Source of the DNA: Thermoguttaceae bacterium
Lineage (GTDB): Bacteria > Planctomycetota > Planctomycetia > Pirellulales > Thermoguttaceae
NCBI GenBank assembly: GCA_025060325.1
Contig: JANXBW010000008.1
Coordinates: forward strand, 52,961-116,960
Length of the DNA stretch: 64,000 nucleotides
Direction of reading: 5' to 3'
This document shows, piece after piece, positions 37,301-44,776 of the stretch. The notes beneath the pieces were generated by a model. That model made no database searches, was not told the origin of the DNA, and worked only from the letters and a program-made list of their open reading frames with translations. The number at the start of each line of letters is the position of its first letter. Within the stretch, counting starts at the first letter, position 1. The translations under genes were made by a program, and so were the position numbers.

Positions 37301-38104
37301 TTCGTCGACATTATCCCGGGCCGGCCCCGAAATAATAAGCGGCGTCCGGGCTTCGTCGATTAAAATATTGTCCACTTCGTCAATAATCGCATAGTGCAGA
37401 CCGCGCTGCACCTGCTGTAACTCGGGCGGCCATTCCGGGTCGCCTCTCCGCGCCGGCCGCATGTTGTCCCGCAGATAGTCGAAGCCAAACTCGTTATTGG
37501 TCCCGTAGGTAATGTCGCAGTCGTACGCCTTCTGCCGGGCACGATGGTCCATATGCGCCTGAATCGCCCCGACCGTTAGGCCAAGGCCGAGGTAGATCGG
37601 CCCCATCCACTCCATGTCCCGGCGCGCCAAGTAGTCGTTGACAGTGACAATATGCACACCTTTGCCTTCCAGGGCATTGAGGTAAGCCGGCAAGGTGGCG
37701 ACCAGCGTTTTACCCTCGCCTGTAACCATTTCCGCAATGCCGCCCCGATGGAGCACAATGCCCCCCATCAGCTGCACGTCAAAGTGCCGCATTCCCACCC
37801 GACGGCGGGCCACCTCCCGGCAGACGGCAAAAGCGTCGATCAACAAGTCGTCCAATGTCTCCCCCGCGCGAAGCCGCATGCGGAATTTGTCGGTCATCTC
37901 CCGCAGCTCGGCGTCGGTCATTGCCTGATAGCGCGGTTCCCGGGCGTTGATGGCTTCAACAATCGGTTGAAGGCGCCGCAGGTACCGCTCATTAGCCGAG
38001 CCAAAGACCGCCGTCAGGCCTTTGACAATGCCGTCGCCAATTCGGGCCGATACGTCACTGACCACTTGAACTACGCGATCAAAAAAACCGATCTGCTGCC
38101 TCAT
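34400..38104 (-). CDS. secA: Preprotein translocase ATPase subunit
   Basis: SecA drives secretory proteins through SecYEG. Walker A GEGKT is at 129-133 and the DEVD box at 242-245 within IDEVDNILIDEARTPLI. RGTDIILGGNPES and RIDLQLRGRAGRQGDPGSS lie in the second nucleotide-binding domain. The protein ends in a zinc motif with C1219, C1221, C1230 and C1231. At 1234 residues it is over 300 longer than E. coli SecA. One insertion of ~50 residues (461-510, beta-rich, DSGQMWIGHIVKEDD) sits just before PILVGTTSIEKSELLS. A second, ~230 residues and mostly helical (~840-1070), interrupts the helical-wing/scaffold region. Planctomycete SecAs are known to be long. The ATG has no strong ribosome site. 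Confidence 0.97.
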   Translation of the reverse strand: MRQQIGFFDRVVQVVSDVSARIGDGIVKGLTAVFGSANERYLRRLQPIVEAINAREPRYQAMTDAELREMTDKFRMRLRAGETLDDLLIDAFAVCREVARRRVGMRHFDVQLMGGIVLHRGGIAEMVTGEGKTLVATLPAYLNALEGKGVHIVTVNDYLARRDMEWMGPIYLGLGLTVGAIQAHMDHRARQKAYDCDITYGTNNEFGFDYLRDNMRPARRGDPEWPPELQQVQRGLHYAIIDEVDNILIDEARTPLIISGPARDNVDEYRIADMVARQLKRGVHFEVNEKERTTHLTEEGVRKAEELVGVESFYTGQNMHWPHLIDNALKAHHLYKRDVHYVVKDDEVIIVDEFTGRLMPGRQWSDGLHQAVEAKEGVRIKEETQTLATITIQNFFKLYKKIAGMTGTAMTEANEFWKIYGMEVVAIPTNKPLRRINHPDVVFRTAKEKYKAIVDEIERVHRYDTVWLDSGQMWIGHIVKEDDSTVVFRPRDERDTVNIPRERVKQIERRGRPILVGTTSIEKSELLSRMLEARGIPHQVLNAKHHEREAEIIAQAGRKGAVTISTNMAGRGTDIILGGNPESMAWALLQHKYPSRLDVPQEEWNALVREIEEREQMKAEGREVAAMGGLYVIGTERHEARRIDLQLRGRAGRQGDPGSSRFFLSLEDDLLRIFGGEWINKVWQWLGAEEGQALESPMLTRRIEGAQKKVEERNFEIRKNLLEYDQVMDQQRRRVYSYRQRILEGADCRELIFEMIGNEVRRAVRKFLSQDYGPACFADFVSRRLGVEFEAKVFRGMDFETAENYARDIASRRVEGQVLELMEEHLPEEEDPSEWNVSAFIHTVNSRWNTGIRDRDIKRLSRDELSELLVEKARQFVEGVDLQEGAVFLQPGYGVQALTHWVATKFGAQISPSDIKEGDPEAVEAFLLEAIGQLYEHREEQFPILSALRQCSVMGPGKRPRVDWDRFLGWAEIRYGLTAQSLRGLPQEEVLSRLTEASRQELERGRQLGQQLHIRLQELYGPTAGPEDHLQLAQLNSHLDSFNRWLQENVGVELTAEEVATRQRREIEQKLFNALDERVRPEMRRMERALLLRILDEAWKNHLLVMDHLRASVGLRGYAQVDPKVEYKREGMRAFEAMWESVESKVSELIFRVEYYPDAFTSRIWARQQLSRPEVVPLPSSAAREPVAASAASVAAGTSAGPIEPYRAKEKRVGRNDPCPCGSGKKYKRCCGRD

Positions 38105-39034
38105 TGCAGGTCACTCACTCAAAACCAAAACGCCTCGTAGGCGAAGATTCGCTCCGCAAAGCATTTGCCCCACGCCAAAATCTCGCCACACACGATCGCA
38201 GGCCGCGGTAGCTCCGAAGAGCCGCCCAAGCCTAATCTCATTGGGGCGGTAAATGCGGACCCTCGCCGTATGCCCGGCACGTTAACCGGGCTTAACGGTC
38301 GCGTTTTCCCCGGCCTGCCGACCTGGATTGACATCCGGGAAAAACCAAGCATTGGGCTCGCCCGTTTGTCTTTGGAGCGCGACAAAGCCTGCCTTAGAGT
38401 AATTACGCCGAAAGCTAGTTCTCCGTCGAAATTCGCTCTTTTAAGACCTGAATTGGCCCGGGAATCTGGGCCGCCACATGTTCCGGCTCAAATACTCAAG
38501 CTGGATCCGTTCAATCGGCCACTCAGCCTTGCGCAAACTTCCATAATCATGATGCAAGTGGGTAGAATTTCGCACTCCTAATAATACCCCCCAGGCCCAC
38601 CCCGGCCCAAGTCTAACAACATTGGCGCAAGCTTCGGCGCCTTTTTGGCGGAAGTGTGAGATTTTGAAGGAATCAGGTAGTAGATTTGGCAAAAGGCGGC
38701 CAACCCGGATGCGCGGACAGGGGCCGGTGGAAACCGACGGCGTGGAGGGTGCCCCATTTTGGGGGATACGGGGGAATATAGTCAAACCCACCGTCCTGAC
38801 CCGAAATTGGGGGGGTGAGCGGAAGAAGCAAGGGCCCGGGCGCGGTGAGTAAGTTGGCCCTAGGACGAATGCCTTGGGAAAAGCTCTCGAGGCCCAAGCT
38901 CAGGCCCCCAATAAGCGCCGCGGGAGCCTTTAAGTCACCTGCGCACGTCGGGGTTGAGCCGATTCAAGCCTCGTGTGAGCCAAGAAACTCTTTTTCGTCG
39001 CGGAAGCAGCGTTGAACATTGCAAGCTAAGAGCG
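38105..39034. other. 930-base divergent region between secA and the UDPGP-family gene
   Basis: No gene is supported here. A short GC stem followed by TTTTT (GGCGC...GCGCCTTTTT near 38625-38646) could be a weak terminator, but no plus-strand gene precedes it. Both flanking genes must take their promoters from this stretch. Confidence 0.5.
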
Positions 39035-40489
39035 ATGACTGGGCAGCCGCAGGTGGTTTCGACACCGAGTGATCTTTCGTCCCCACCGCGGGAGCTGGTC
39101 AGTTGGCTTACCTCCCATGGTCAGGGTCACTTGCTGCGCTTCTGGGCGGAAATTCCTGAAGCGGGTCGAGTAAGGCTGCTTAATCAGATCCAGCTCATCA
39201 ATCTTGACTTGGTCGATGATCTTCGAGCAGGTAGAGGAGTAGCTCATCCGCCTGATGAGGGGCTGTTGGAAGCGGCTGAACTCCCGCAGGTCATCCCCTT
39301 TGGGAAAGGTACTGGTGAGTTTTCGCCATCACGGGCGAAGGAGGCGGGGTTGGAGAGCTTGCGGGCTGGCGAAGTAGGGGTCCTCCTCGTCGCGGGGGGC
39401 AAAGGCACCCGGCTTGGGTTCAGCTATCCCAAAGGCCTTTTCCCAATTGGCCCGGTGTCAGGTGTTAGCCTCTTTCAAATTCACGCCGAGAAGGTTTTGG
39501 CCCGCTCGCATCGGTTAGGGGTGCAAATACCGTTCTGCATTATGACCAGTTTGGCGACGGAAGTGTCGACGCGGGCCTATTTCGCCGCTTGCCGATACTT
39601 CGGTTTGCCGCGCAGCCAAGTGCGATTCTTCGTCCAGGGGGTAATGCCGGCCGTTGACGCCGAGACAGGCCAAATCCTTTTGGCCGCCAAAGACCGCATT
39701 GCCCTAAGCCCGGATGGTCATGGGGGAATGCTTGCCGCCCTCGCCAAGTCCGGTCTGCTTGAAGAGCTTAAGTCGGCCGGCATTAAGCGATTGTTTTATT
39801 TCCAGGTGGATAATCCCCTGGTCGATATTTGTTGCCCCGAATTCCTGGGTTACCACCTCCTTTCGCGGGCCGAGGTCACCACGCAGGTTGTACTCAAGAA
39901 GACTCCCCAGGATCGAGTAGGCAACGTGGTGCGGGTCAAAGACCGGCTGACGGTCGTGGAATATAGCGATCTGCCTCCGCACCTGGCCGAGCGAAAGGGT
40001 CCAGATGGCGGGCTTCTATTCCGGTGGGGAAGCATCGCTGTCCATATCTTCGAACTGAGCTTCCTAGAAAAAGCCCTGCGGTTGGCCGAGGCTCTCCCGT
40101 GGCATCTTGCACGGAAGAAAGTCCCGTACGTCAACTTGGAGGGCCAGCTTGTTCAGCCCAAATCGCCAAATGCCGTTCAGTTCGAGCGGTTCATTTTCGA
40201 CCTGCTCCCTTACGCTGATCGAGCCATTCTGGTAGCGGTACCTGAAGAGACGCATTTTGCCCCGCTTAAAAACGCATCTGGGGACCCCGGTGGCGACACC
40301 CCTGAGACGGTTCAGGCTGCGCTTTGTCGGCTTTGGCGGGAGTGGCTGCGCCAAGCTGGGATTGTTGTGTCTGACGATGTGCCGGTGGAAATTAGCCCCC
40401 TTTTCGCGGTCGAGCCGGCCGAGCTAGTCGGTAAACTCCGGGCCGGGACGAGCGTGGAAGAGCCCACTTATCTACGCGAAGCTACCTGA
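39035..40489 (+). CDS. UDPGP-family nucleotidyltransferase, similar to eukaryotic UDP-N-acetylglucosamine pyrophosphorylase
   Basis: The enzyme should form a UDP-sugar from UTP and a sugar-1-phosphate. Its motifs match the eukaryote-type UAP group and not bacterial GlmU or GalU. They are LLVAGGKGTRLGFSYPKGL (nucleotide loop), SPDGHGGMLAAL (uridine binding), VDNPLVDICCPEFLGY, VVEYSDLPP, and FERFIFDLLPYADR with FAPLKNA near the end. The choice between GlcNAc-1-P, GalNAc-1-P and Glc-1-P cannot be made by eye. Length from the ATG at 39035 is 484 residues, normal for UAP. The frame opens at a TTG at 38954. A GMP-transferase for mannose-1-phosphate lies 600 bases downstream, so the two may serve the same glycan pathways. 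Confidence 0.85.
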   Translation: MTGQPQVVSTPSDLSSPPRELVSWLTSHGQGHLLRFWAEIPEAGRVRLLNQIQLINLDLVDDLRAGRGVAHPPDEGLLEAAELPQVIPFGKGTGEFSPSRAKEAGLESLRAGEVGVLLVAGGKGTRLGFSYPKGLFPIGPVSGVSLFQIHAEKVLARSHRLGVQIPFCIMTSLATEVSTRAYFAACRYFGLPRSQVRFFVQGVMPAVDAETGQILLAAKDRIALSPDGHGGMLAALAKSGLLEELKSAGIKRLFYFQVDNPLVDICCPEFLGYHLLSRAEVTTQVVLKKTPQDRVGNVVRVKDRLTVVEYSDLPPHLAERKGPDGGLLFRWGSIAVHIFELSFLEKALRLAEALPWHLARKKVPYVNLEGQLVQPKSPNAVQFERFIFDLLPYADRAILVAVPEETHFAPLKNASGDPGGDTPETVQAALCRLWREWLRQAGIVVSDDVPVEISPLFAVEPAELVGKLRAGTSVEEPTYLREAT

Positions 40490-41088
40490 CAGGAAAGCTT
40501 TTGCTTTTTTATGAAAATTCCGCGGCACCGTAAGGTGATGCAACCTCACTGCTTTGAAGACACTAGAAGGGACCTAGCAAAATCTTAGCTCTCGGTACGA
40601 ATCATTGCTATCCATATCGATGATGTAAACTTTACGCGATCGAAGTTCAGCTGGTGTAACTCGTCAGACTGAGCTTTTTGAAATTTCTGACAACCAGGGG
40701 GGATTAAGTACGCCGTTAAGGGGATTGCGCGGGTTAAATAAGGTGTTTGGTCGGGACGGACTATTGGCCGCCCATCGCATCCGCCGTCACCGAACTTTGA
40801 TTGTGGAAGTGGCCTTGGTCGGAAGCGGCACGTATCGGGCATTCGGGGGAGGCAATGCCATCCGAAATAGCGATCCGCCCGGTTTATTGTCCTTGGCCGA
40901 GGATTTTGGGGCTAGGCTTAGGTGAAAGCTCCAGCGACAATGCTTGTCCGCATTTAGCAGGCTTTTGGGGGCGACTTTTTAGAGAAGCAGCCTTCCGAGC
41001 TTTGAAGTTCGAATAACCCATGCAGTGTGGCGTAGGAATTTCCTGTTTGGCGGAGAGCAGTGTTCGGCTCGAGAGAGGTGCTTGACGA
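40490..41088. other. 600-base intergenic region
   Basis: Immediately after the UDPGP-family gene is a weak hairpin with T-run (AAAGC-TTTT-GCTTT-TTT, 40494-40510), possibly its terminator. I see nothing else here apart from short open frames without ribosome sites. Confidence 0.45.
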
Positions 41089-42180
41089 ATGCTTTACGGT
41101 GTGATCATGGCAGGAGGGGTCGGAACGCGGTTTTGGCCGGAAAGCCGCGGTCATCGGCCAAAACAGCTCCTGCCTTTGGTGGACTCGAGGACGATGCTGG
41201 AAGGGGCCGTCGACCGGCTGCGGCCGTTGGTTCCCCCCGAGCGCTTACTGATTGCCACCACGGAACGCCTTGCACCACAAATCCGGCAAATTCTTCCACA
41301 GCTCGATCCCCAGGCCATCTTCATTGAGCCGGTTAAACGAGACACCGCCCCCTGTATAGGCCTGGCGGCGGTCTATCTGCTTCAATCGGATCCGGAAGCG
41401 GTCATGGTCGTTACCCCGTCGGACCACGTCATCGAGCCGGAGGAGGAATTTCTTCGCGCTATTCGGGTGGGGGTGCGGCTTGTGGAGGAAAATCCGGCAG
41501 CTTTGGTGACCTTCGGAATTAAACCCAGTTATCCGGCGCAGACATTTGGCTATATAGAGCGCGGAGAACCTCTCCATCGCGATTTTCTCGAGGGCTTGCT
41601 TTGCTATCACGCTCGGCAATTCTGTGAAAAGCCCCCGCGGGAAATGGCCGAGGCCTATCTCCAGGCCGGCACCTTTTACTGGAACTCCGGCATTTTCATC
41701 TGGCGGGCAGACACCATCCTCAAAGCGCTTGCCGAGTATGCCCCTGATGTTTACGAACCACTCCTTGCTATCAAAGAGGCCTTCGGCGAGCCGAACTTCG
41801 ACCACATCCTTCGTGAGCGATTTGCCGCGATCCGTCCTATTTCTATCGACTACGCGGTTATGCAGCATTATCCACACACGCTGGTGATCGAGGCTCCGTT
41901 CTGCTGGGACGACCTGGGCAATTGGCGAGCGCTGGAACGGGTGATCTCGCAAGATCCCTCTGGCAATACCCTTATGGCGGCCCGGCATCTTCTCATCGAT
42001 GCCCGCGGGAATATCGTCCGGTCAACCGACCCACACCATCTGATTGTCCTGGTCGGTGTAGATGATTTAGTGGTGGTTACTACGCCGGACGCTACGTTAG
42101 TGGCCCGAAAGGATGACGAAGAAAACCTCCGGCGCGTGGTGCCCCTTTTGGCAGACCTCGGGTGGACCGAGTACTTGTAG
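41089..42180 (+). CDS. Mannose-1-phosphate guanylyltransferase
   Basis: This enzyme makes GDP-mannose from mannose-1-phosphate and GTP. The N-terminal GVIMAGGVGTRFWPESR with RPKQLLPL is the pyrophosphorylase signature. Other family motifs are EPVKRDTAPCIGLAA, VTPSDHVI, FGYIERGE, and TFYWNSGIFIW. At 363 residues it holds the catalytic part and the short C-terminal beta region, without the fused phosphomannose isomerase cupin domain seen in the long type II enzymes. A GAGAGAGGTG lies upstream of the ATG. It is convergent with the DUF4340 gene. Confidence 0.92.
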   Translation: MLYGVIMAGGVGTRFWPESRGHRPKQLLPLVDSRTMLEGAVDRLRPLVPPERLLIATTERLAPQIRQILPQLDPQAIFIEPVKRDTAPCIGLAAVYLLQSDPEAVMVVTPSDHVIEPEEEFLRAIRVGVRLVEENPAALVTFGIKPSYPAQTFGYIERGEPLHRDFLEGLLCYHARQFCEKPPREMAEAYLQAGTFYWNSGIFIWRADTILKALAEYAPDVYEPLLAIKEAFGEPNFDHILRERFAAIRPISIDYAVMQHYPHTLVIEAPFCWDDLGNWRALERVISQDPSGNTLMAARHLLIDARGNIVRSTDPHHLIVLVGVDDLVVVTTPDATLVARKDDEENLRRVVPLLADLGWTEYL

Positions 42181-42357
42181 ACGTTCTGGGTCGGGCGAAA
42201 GAGATAATTCGTCCAGTGCCGCGGTAAGGAAGCCGAATGCGACCGGGCGGGGCCCACCCGTCGCATGCGTTGCCTCGCCAATCGAGAAGACGGAAAACTT
42301 TGTCAACAGATCCCCTGTAGACTAATTGGGCTAGCTTTGTAACAGCGACGCGAGGGT

Positions 42358-44334
42358 TTAGGGAGTGCTTTCCGGAGCGGATGTTCCGGCCCCTGACTCG
42401 GTGGCGTTGGGCTGGGAAGTTTCGCCACCTTGCTGGGGGGTATTATCCTTCGAAGGCTGGGCCGGCTCGGTCTGCGCCTTTTGTTCCACCTGCCCCGTCT
42501 GAACAGGCTGCGACGCCGATTGAGTTTCGCTGGGCGGCTTGGGCTGGCTCTCCGGTTGGGTTTGGGTCGCTCCGCCTGGTGAAGAGGTTGATTGCCCGGT
42601 GGTGGTTTGAGTCTTCTTGCGGACGACGTCTGGGCGGCCAAGCCGGATCTTGCGGTAGACCTCGTCCGAGATGACGTAGTACCACTCGGCAAAGCGCTCG
42701 TTTAGTTGCTGGACCCGCTCTTTGCCTTTTTTAATCTTTTCTTCGTATTCTTCCAGCTTGCGTTTGTTTTCCGCTTCGATGCGCTCCCGTTCCTTCTTAA
42801 TTTCTTCCGGGCTTTTTGCCTCGGTCTTTTGCGACTCTCCGGCGGGCTTGGTTTCACCAGCCTGGGTGGTGCTGGCCTGGGCGGATTCGGCGGGCTTACT
42901 TTCTTCGGACTTGGCTGGCGTGGATGTCTGAGCCGAAGACTCCGCCGAACTACCTTCGGCTGGTTTAGATCCAACCCCGGAGGCCGGCTCGTCTTGCGAG
43001 GACCCGTTGCCGGTCTTGGCTTCCTGTGGGGGCTGAGCCGACTGGCCTCCTTGCTCGGCCGGCTTTTGCTCTGCCGGCTTCTCCCCGCTTCCTGTGGACG
43101 TGGCTCCCGCCGCTTCTCCTGATAGCTCCGGAAGCGGAGTCAACTCGGGTTTTGGAATTCCCTCGGGGTTAAATTCGGCCATTACGAAGAGGTACCGATT
43201 AGCTCCTCCACTTGCGGAATCCTTCTTCTCGCTTGCGCTCTCGGAACCCTCTGACCCGGTGGTCCCTGCGGCAATGGCTCCAAACCGGAGCACATATTGA
43301 ACCCCGTCCTTCATTAGGACGGTCACTTCGCCTTCACTGGACAGTAGCTCATACCGGTTACCTATCCGAATAACGTAAAAGCCCCGTTGCGCGAGTGAAT
43401 TGAGCGCCTCCTGATCCAGCTTAATTTCCCCCAATTCCCGGAGATTTTGGCTAAGTCCTGCCGGCTTCCGCCGTACATCAACAATCTTTAGGTCATCAAG
43501 GGCCCACTTCATGTCGTTGAGCTTGGTGGTATCCAGCTCTTCATCCTCAGCCAACAATTTGTCGACCCATTGGCCCTCTTGAAACACGCGGCACTCCTTG
43601 AGGGTCCATTTGACCTCCTTGTCATCGTAATCCAAAACCATGTGGGTCCGCGGGATTTGCACACCCTGCACAATATCAATGGCATAGTCATCAATTGTCA
43701 CCCGACGAATATCCCAGGTATTAAGTTGTAAAAGGTCCCGCTCGATCCAGTCCTCAAAGCGCGTGCTCAATTTGTCGGTCTTGAGTCGAACGACATAGAC
43801 GGGATCTTGTTTGCCGCGGCGAACATACCGCAAATCTTCCTGACCCGGCACCTGCTTACCGATGATCAAGTTGACAAGTTCATTGCCATCCTTGTCCCGG
43901 AGCACAACCCTCATTCCCACACCCGTGGCCCCAGCTTCCAGATTTTTTGGGTCCGGGTCGACCACGCCAAAAATAGCGTGATCACCCGGTCGATCCGTGA
44001 CCACCTCGAGGATTTTCAGTCCTACCAGGCTGGCCGCGGCTTCGGCCAACTGATCTTTTGCGTCGGCTGGGTAGTTTTCGTGCGAGGGGATCGACCAGCG
44101 GTTGTTGACCAATGCCACCTTGAACGGCTGCAAAGTGGCTGTGGATTCGTCGTATTTGACGATCTCGAGACTAGCTGCCGCCAACGGATCCACAAATTCC
44201 GGATAAAGCTCCTGGCCCACCAAACTTTCGGAAGCTGGCCGTGGGATCCAAGGTCGAGTCAGCAACGCGATCGCCACTGCCAGTACGGCCGCCCCTGCAA
44301 AAGTCGCAGTGCGGATCATTTGCCCGTTGTTCAT
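42358..44334 (-). CDS. DUF4340 protein of a Gld-like ABC system
   Basis: One N-terminal transmembrane segment (ATFAGAAVLAVAIALLTRPW) anchors the 658-residue protein. Residues ~35-370 are DUF4340-like: LYPEFVDPLAAASLEIVKYD, GLKILEVVTDRPGDHAIFGV, and a repeat-like second half. DUF4340 proteins are usually encoded with GldA/GldF/GldG-type transporters, as here. The C-terminal ~260 residues are low complexity, rich in Ser, Glu, Ala, Gln, Thr, Lys and Pro. They are split by a helical, charged island (~505-570, EEIKKERERIEAENKRKLEE) that contains a tryptophan-tyrosine stretch (FAEWYYVISDEVYRKI). The ATG at 44334 has a GGAGAGGGG site. It lies 442 bases downstream of the fused GldFG gene. Confidence 0.8.
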   Translation of the reverse strand: MNNGQMIRTATFAGAAVLAVAIALLTRPWIPRPASESLVGQELYPEFVDPLAAASLEIVKYDESTATLQPFKVALVNNRWSIPSHENYPADAKDQLAEAAASLVGLKILEVVTDRPGDHAIFGVVDPDPKNLEAGATGVGMRVVLRDKDGNELVNLIIGKQVPGQEDLRYVRRGKQDPVYVVRLKTDKLSTRFEDWIERDLLQLNTWDIRRVTIDDYAIDIVQGVQIPRTHMVLDYDDKEVKWTLKECRVFQEGQWVDKLLAEDEELDTTKLNDMKWALDDLKIVDVRRKPAGLSQNLRELGEIKLDQEALNSLAQRGFYVIRIGNRYELLSSEGEVTVLMKDGVQYVLRFGAIAAGTTGSEGSESASEKKDSASGGANRYLFVMAEFNPEGIPKPELTPLPELSGEAAGATSTGSGEKPAEQKPAEQGGQSAQPPQEAKTGNGSSQDEPASGVGSKPAEGSSAESSAQTSTPAKSEESKPAESAQASTTQAGETKPAGESQKTEAKSPEEIKKERERIEAENKRKLEEYEEKIKKGKERVQQLNERFAEWYYVISDEVYRKIRLGRPDVVRKKTQTTTGQSTSSPGGATQTQPESQPKPPSETQSASQPVQTGQVEQKAQTEPAQPSKDNTPQQGGETSQPNATESGAGTSAPESTP

Positions 44335-44776
44335 CTTTGACCCCTCTCCTACAAAATCGACCGCAGGGTCGTTCTCTTTCGCCCGTTAAGCTCTCGCAGG
44401 AAAAAGTGAACAGCTATATTCGGTAGCGGATCTTTTCCGTTGACGATTCCCTCGATGCTGGGAGATTATCCAAGCGGCAAATGTTCGTTCCGTGCCAGTT
44501 TCTCTGGTTTCCTCCGGCTTACGCTTTGGTCCGCAGTCAGCATCGTGGCTATTGAAAGTGCCGATTTGCCCTAATATCTAAACTTGCTGAGGGCGCTACT
44601 CCCGGCTCCTCCCGGATGCCTCCGACTTCGTCGCCCACACTCCGCATCGCAGCCTAAGCTAAGATCATCAACCCAGTCGGAATCAACGAGGACAGCCCGC
44701 GCACAACCGCGAAAATTCACACCGAGCGGGAAAAACGAGTCTATTCGGGCGATTGTGCCCACAAATTAGCGAACCT
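44335..44776. other. 442-base gap within the Gld-like gene set
   Basis: The gap separates the GldFG fusion from the DUF4340 gene, both on the minus strand. I see no gene, no terminator and no clear promoter. Confidence 0.5.

Noticed and set aside
38620-38650. GC hairpin with TTTTT upstream of the UDPGP-family gene as a terminator
   Set aside because: Only a 5-base stem and no plus-strand gene precedes it; mentioned under the intergenic entry only.
42600-43100. Low-complexity DNA in the DUF4340 gene considered as a repeat array
   Set aside because: It encodes an irregular Ser/Glu/Ala/Pro linker with no fixed repeat unit, so it is a protein feature rather than a DNA repeat array.
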